From: Pseudorasbora parva
Lineage: Eukaryota > Chordata > Actinopteri > Cypriniformes > Gobionidae
Assembly: GCF_024679245.1 (NCBI RefSeq)
Contig: NC_090177.1
Span: 47,251,877-47,315,876, forward strand
Length of the DNA: 64,000 bases
Reading direction: 5' to 3'
Shown: in pieces, positions 60,574 to 64,000 of the stretch
How positions within the stretch are numbered: position 1 is the stretch's first letter
Layout of the letters: every line of letters begins with the position of its first letter
The notes under the pieces: model-generated
The model's input: only the letters and a program-made list of their open reading frames with translations
The model's database searches: none
Told to the model about the DNA's origin: nothing
Made by a program: the position numbers and the translations under genes

Positions 60574-60655
60574 GTAGTCGTGGCCGAGAGGTTAAGGCGA
60601 TGGACTTGAAATCCATTGGGGTCTCCCCTCGCAGGTTCAAACCCTGCCGACTACG
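60574..60655 (+). tRNA. tRNA-Ser(UGA), class 3
   Basis: Acceptor complete; variable arm end CCCCTC and T loop TTCAAAC. Confidence 0.9.
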
Positions 60656-60831
60656 TGGTGGTTTGTCTATTTGCTACAAGCATTTTTTCTTTCAGGTGCT
60701 TTGTTTGAGCTCATTATCTTCTCTAACTTCATATGTAGAACACATCTAAATTTTGTAGCTGGATGCTTTGTACCTGGTGTACTCTACCCTACACATCCAG
60801 CCAAAAAATAGCATGCTGCTTACCAAATGTG

Positions 60832-60913
60832 GTAGTCGTGGCCGAGAGGTTAAGGCGATGGACTTGAAATCCATTGGGGTATCCCCGCGCAGGTTGGAAC
60901 CCTGCCGACTACG
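60832..60913 (+). tRNA. tRNA-Ser(UGA), class 1
   Basis: T loop TTGGAAC: the conserved C of the B box is changed, which may weaken Pol III binding. Confidence 0.7.
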
Positions 60914-61089
60914 TGATACTTTGTCTGTTTCCTCCAAGTATTGTGTCTTTGAGAAGCTTTGTTTGAGTTCAATGTCTTCTCTAACTTCAGGTGCAGCACA
61001 CATCCAGATTTTGTAGCTGGATGCATTCTACCTGGTGTACTCTACCCTACACATTCAGCCAAAAAATAGCATGCTGCTCACTAAACGGG

Positions 61090-61171
61090 GTAGTCGTGGC
61101 CGAGAGGTTAAGGCGATGGACTTGAAATCCATTGGGGTCTCCCCGCGCAGGTTCGAACCCTGCCGACTACG
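61090..61171 (+). tRNA. tRNA-Ser(UGA), class 2
   Basis: Matches the reference copy exactly. Confidence 0.95.
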
Positions 61172-61344
61172 TGATGCTTTGTTTGCTTCAAGCGTTAGGT
61201 CGTGAAGCAACTTTGTTTAAGCACATTTTCATCTCTAACTTCAGATTCAGCACACATCTAGAATTTCCAGCTGGGTTAATTTTTCCTGGTGAACTGTACC
61301 CTTCACATCCAGTCTAGAAAAGAGCATCCTACTTTCTAAATGAC

Positions 61345-61426
61345 ATTGTTGTGGCCATGAGGTTAAGGTGATTGACTTGAAATCCATTGGGTTTTACCTG
61401 CGCAGGTTAAAACCCTGCTGTCTACT
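61345..61426 (+). pseudogene. tRNA-Ser pseudogene, recurrent type
   Basis: Recurrent type with an extra A-box change (GGCCATGAGG). Confidence 0.9.
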
Positions 61427-61535
61427 CTATCTTCAGGTGCAGCACACATCTAGATTTTATAGCTGGGTGCATTGTACCTGGTGAACTCTAGCCTACACAT
61501 CCAGCCAAAAAATAGCATGCTGCTCACTAAATGGG

Positions 61536-61617
61536 GTAGTCGTGGCCGAGAGGTTAAGGCGATGGACTCGAAATCCATTGGGGTTTCCCTGCGCAGGTTC
61601 GAACCCTGCCGACTACG
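61536..61617 (+). tRNA. tRNA-Ser(CGA), class 3
   Basis: CGA at 61569-61571 with fully paired acceptor and T stem. With 54401, the best CGA copy. Confidence 0.93.
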
Positions 61618-61793
61618 TGGTGGTTTGTCTGTTTGCTACAAGCATTTTTTCTTTCAGGAGCTTTGTTTGAGCTCATTGTCTTCTCTAACTTTAGATGCAG
61701 CACACATCTAAATTTTGTAGCTGGATGCTTTGTATCTGGTGACCTCTACCCTTCACATCAAGCCAAAAAATAGCATGCTGCTCGCTAAATGGG

Positions 61794-61875
61794 GTAGTCG
61801 TGGCCGAGAGGTTAAGGCGATGGACTTGAAATCCATTGGGGTCTCCCCGCGCAGGTTCGAACCCTGCCGACTACA
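61794..61875 (+). tRNA. tRNA-Ser(UGA), class 1
   Basis: All stems pair, but the base after the acceptor is A instead of G. The discriminator G is important for seryl-tRNA synthetase, so charging may be poor. Confidence 0.85.
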
Positions 61876-62051
61876 TGATACTTTGTCTGTTTCCTCCAAG
61901 TATTGTGTCTTTGAGAAGCTTTGTTTGAGTTCAATGTCTTCTCTAACTTCAGGTGCAGCACACATCCAGATTTTGTAGCTGGATGCATTCTACCTGGTGT
62001 ACTCTACCCTACACATTCAGCCAAAAAATAGCATGCTGCTCACTAAACGGG

Positions 62052-62133
62052 GTAGTCGTGGCCGAGAGGTTAAGGCGATGGACTTGAAATCCATTGGGGT
62101 CTCCCCACGCAGGTTCGAACCCTGCCGACTACG
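62052..62133 (+). tRNA. tRNA-Ser(UGA), class 2
   Basis: All stems pair; variable arm end CCCCAC. Confidence 0.93.
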
Positions 62134-62306
62134 TGATGCTTTGTTTGCTTCAAGCATTAGGTCGTGAAGCAACTTTGTTTGAGCACATTTTCATCTCTAA
62201 CTTCAGATTCAGCACACATTTAGATTTTCCAGCTGGGTTAATTTTTCCTGGTGTACTCTACCCTTCACATCCAGTCTAGAAAATAGCATCCTACTTTCTG
62301 AATCAC

Positions 62307-62388
62307 ATTGTTGTGGCCAAGAGGTTAAGGTGATTGACTTGAAATCCATTGGGTTTTACCTGCGCAGGTTAAAACCCTGCTGTCTACT
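62307..62388 (+). pseudogene. tRNA-Ser pseudogene, recurrent type
   Basis: Same changes as at 51518. Confidence 0.9.
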
Positions 62389-62498
62389 CTATCTTCAGGT
62401 GCAGCACACATCTAGATTTTGTAGCTGTTTGCATTGTACCTGGTGTACTCTACCCTTCACATCCAGCCAAAAAAATAGCATGCTGCTCGCTAATTGGG

Positions 62499-62580
62499 AT
62501 AGTCATGGCCGAGAGGTTAAGGCGATGGACTTGAAATCCATTGGGTTTTACCTGCGCAGGTTAAAACCCTGCTGTCTACT
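62499..62580 (+). pseudogene. Chimeric tRNA-Ser copy
   Basis: The 5' half is the ATAGTCA type with a normal D arm and anticodon stem; from the variable arm on (GGGTTTTACC, TTAAAAC, TGTCTAC) it is the recurrent pseudogene. The junction lies in the shared stretch ACTTGAAATCCATTGGG. Confidence 0.9.
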
Positions 62581-62689
62581 CTATCTTCAGGTGCAGCACA
62601 CATCTAGATTTTGTAGCTGTTTGCATTGTACCTGGTGACCTCTACCCTTCACATCAAGCCAAAAAATAGCATGCTGCTCGTTGAATGTG

Positions 62690-62771
62690 GTAGTCGTGGC
62701 CGAGAGGTTAAGGCGATGGACTTGAAATCCATTGGGGTCTCCCCGCGCAGGTTCGAACCCTGCTGACTACG
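62690..62771 (+). tRNA. tRNA-Ser(UGA), class 2
   Basis: Acceptor GTAGTCG/TGACTAC with one G-U wobble. Its 3' spacer is a class 2 to class 1 fusion, giving a 311-bp spacing with no pseudogene. Confidence 0.9.
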
Positions 62772-63000
62772 TGATGCTTTGTTTGCTTCAGGCATTAGGT
62801 CGTGAAGCAACTTTGTTTGAGCACATTTTCATCTCTAACTTCAGATTCAGCACACATCTAGAATTTCCAGCTGGTTTAATTTTTCCTGGTGTACTGTACC
62901 CTTCACACCCACATCTAAATTTTGTAGCTGGATGCTTTGTACCTGGTGTACTCTACCCTACACATCCAGCCAAGAAATAGCATGCTGCTCGTTGAATGTG

Positions 63001-63082
63001 GTAGTCGTGGCCGAGAGGTTAAGGCGATGGACTTGAAATCCATTGGGGTCTCCCCACGCAGGTTCGAACCCTGCCGACTACG
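63001..63082 (+). tRNA. tRNA-Ser(UGA), class 2
   Basis: All stems pair; variable arm end CCCCAC. Again followed by the fused 311-bp spacer, so this and the previous unit are a local duplication. Confidence 0.93.
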
Positions 63083-63311
63083 TGATGCTTTGTTTGCTTC
63101 AGGCATTAGGTCGTGAAGCAACTTTGTTTGAGCACATTTTCATCTCTAACTTCAGATTCAGCACACATCTAAAATTTCCAGCTGGGTTAATTTTTCCTGG
63201 TGTACTGTACCCTTCACATCCACATCTAAATTTTGTAGCTGGATGCTTTGTACCTGGTGTACTCTACCCTACACATCCAGCCAAAAAATAGCATGCTGCT
63301 TACCAAATGTG

Positions 63312-63393
63312 GTAGTCGTGGCCGAGAGGTTAAGGCGATGGACTTGAAATCCATTGGGGTCTCCCCGCGCAGGTTCGAACCCTGCCGACTACG
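63312..63393 (+). tRNA. tRNA-Ser(UGA), class 1
   Basis: Matches the reference copy exactly. Confidence 0.95.
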
Positions 63394-63569
63394 TGATACT
63401 TTGTCTGTTTCGTCCAAGTATTGTGTCTTTGAGAAGCTATGTTTGAGTTCAATGTCTTCTCTAACTTCAGGTGCAGCACACATCCAGATCTTGTAGCTGG
63501 ATGCATTCTACCTGGTGTACTCTACCCTACACATTCAGCCAAAAAATAGCATGCTGCTCACTAAACGGG

Positions 63570-63651
63570 GTAGTCGTGGCCGAGAGGTTAAGGCGATGGA
63601 CTTGAAATCCATTGGGGTCTCCCCGCGCTGGTTCGATCCCTGCCGACTACG
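63570..63651 (+). tRNA. tRNA-Ser(UGA), class 2, T-arm changes
   Basis: T arm GCTGG-TTCGATC-CCTGC: one stem mismatch and one loop change. Confidence 0.75.
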
Positions 63652-63824
63652 TGATGCTTTGTTTGCTTCAAGCATTAGGTCGTGAAGCAACTTTGTTTGA
63701 GCACATTTTCATCTCTAACTTCAGATTCAGCACACATCTAGATTTTCCAGCTGGGTTAATTTTTCCTGGTGTACTGTACCCTTCACATCCAGTCTAGAAA
63801 ATAGCATCCTACTTTCTGAATCAC

Positions 63825-63906
63825 ATTGTTGTGGCCAAGAGGTTAAGGTGATTGACTTGAAATCCATTGGGTTTTACCTGCGCAGCTTAAAACCCTGCTG
63901 TCTACT
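63825..63906 (+). pseudogene. tRNA-Ser pseudogene, recurrent type
   Basis: Recurrent type with an extra T-stem change (GCAGC). The array continues past the right window edge. Confidence 0.9.
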
Positions 63907-64000
63907 CTATCTTCAGGTGCAGCACACATCTAGATTTTGTAGCTGTTTGCATTGTACCTGGTGTACTCTACCCTTCACATCCAGCCAAAAAAATAGCATG

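Larger units (their letters stand above)
51005..64000 (+). repeat. tRNA-Ser tandem array, 258-bp period with higher-order structure
   Basis: Fifty-three tRNA-Ser-like copies, all + strand. Start-to-start distances are almost always 258 bp, or 255 then 191-192 around a recurrent pseudogene; 311 occurs twice. Each copy is preceded by a conserved flank, CCAAAAAATAGCATGCTGCTC. Three 3' flanks occur. Class 1 (TGATACTTTGTCTG) has its first T-run of four or more at +96 nt, class 2 (TGATGCTTTGTTTG) at +55, and class 3 (TGGTGGTTTGTCTG) at +28 with six T. Class 2 is nearly always followed by the pseudogene. Pseudogene-to-pseudogene distances (958, 1220, 1992, 963, 1478, 1737, 1479, 962, 1518) differ mostly by about 258-bp steps. 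Short frames repeated through the array are not genes. Confidence 0.97.

Noticed and set aside
51005..64000. Dozens of 60-85-codon frames such as MYLVTSTLHIKPKN and MCAAPEVREDIELK
   Set aside because: They span tRNA genes and spacers on both strands and repeat only because the array repeats; no protein features.
51005..64000. Regular repeat-spacer pattern resembling a CRISPR array
   Set aside because: Repeats are 82-nt tRNA-Ser genes with cloverleaf stems and the spacers are related to each other; the DNA is eukaryotic.

Overview
The window is teleost nuclear DNA, most likely from a cyprinid (carp/zebrafish relatives). The reasons are intron-containing egg-envelope (zona pellucida, ZP) genes with glutamine-rich N-terminal repeats, many fish-type mobile elements (L2 LINEs, Tc1, hAT, TTAA elements, hairpin MITEs), and a dense tandem array of eukaryotic tRNA-Ser genes. 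I see no bacterial or viral backbone.

Layout. (1) 1-24,250: a head-to-tail array, all on the + strand, of ZP genes of the fish zp2/ZPB type in units of about 3.7 kb. There are five complete eight-exon genes (starting at 5154, 8861, 12577, 16260 and 20652), one copy cut by the left window edge, and an older relic of the last exon at 24,178. Copies are almost identical and differ mainly in the number of 11- and 8-residue modules in exon 1. A 5'-truncated L2 LINE with an open reverse-transcriptase frame sits in the first spacer, and a 708-bp MITE sits in the promoter region of the last complete copy.

(2) 24,594-47,400: gene-poor, transposon-rich DNA. It holds a dead Tc1 element split by a hAT element with a perfect 8-bp target duplication, two related TTAA-type elements (one carrying an inverted L2), two copies of a 3-bp-TSD MITE, a decayed transposase-like gene facing a P2X7-like-domain gene tail to tail, several long palindromes, and a 2.1-kb solo-LTR-like insertion inside a large inverted-repeat element.

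(3) 47,504-49,829: the 3' exons of a multi-copy fish gene that looks transposase-derived, broken by a 350-bp tandem duplication.

(4) 51,005 to the right edge: 53 tRNA-Ser-like copies on the + strand at a strikingly regular 258-bp spacing. About 36 read UGA and five read CGA on the same backbone; ten are one recurrent pseudogene type, one is a chimera and one has a broken 5' end. Three spacer classes differ in how far the first T-run lies downstream: class 1 at +96, class 2 at +55, class 3 at +28 nt. The spacer classes and the pseudogene form higher-order repeats. Both the ZP array and the tRNA array show the marks of unequal crossover and homogenisation; their products (egg coat and serine tRNA) are both needed in bulk in the growing oocyte, though a functional link is only inference.
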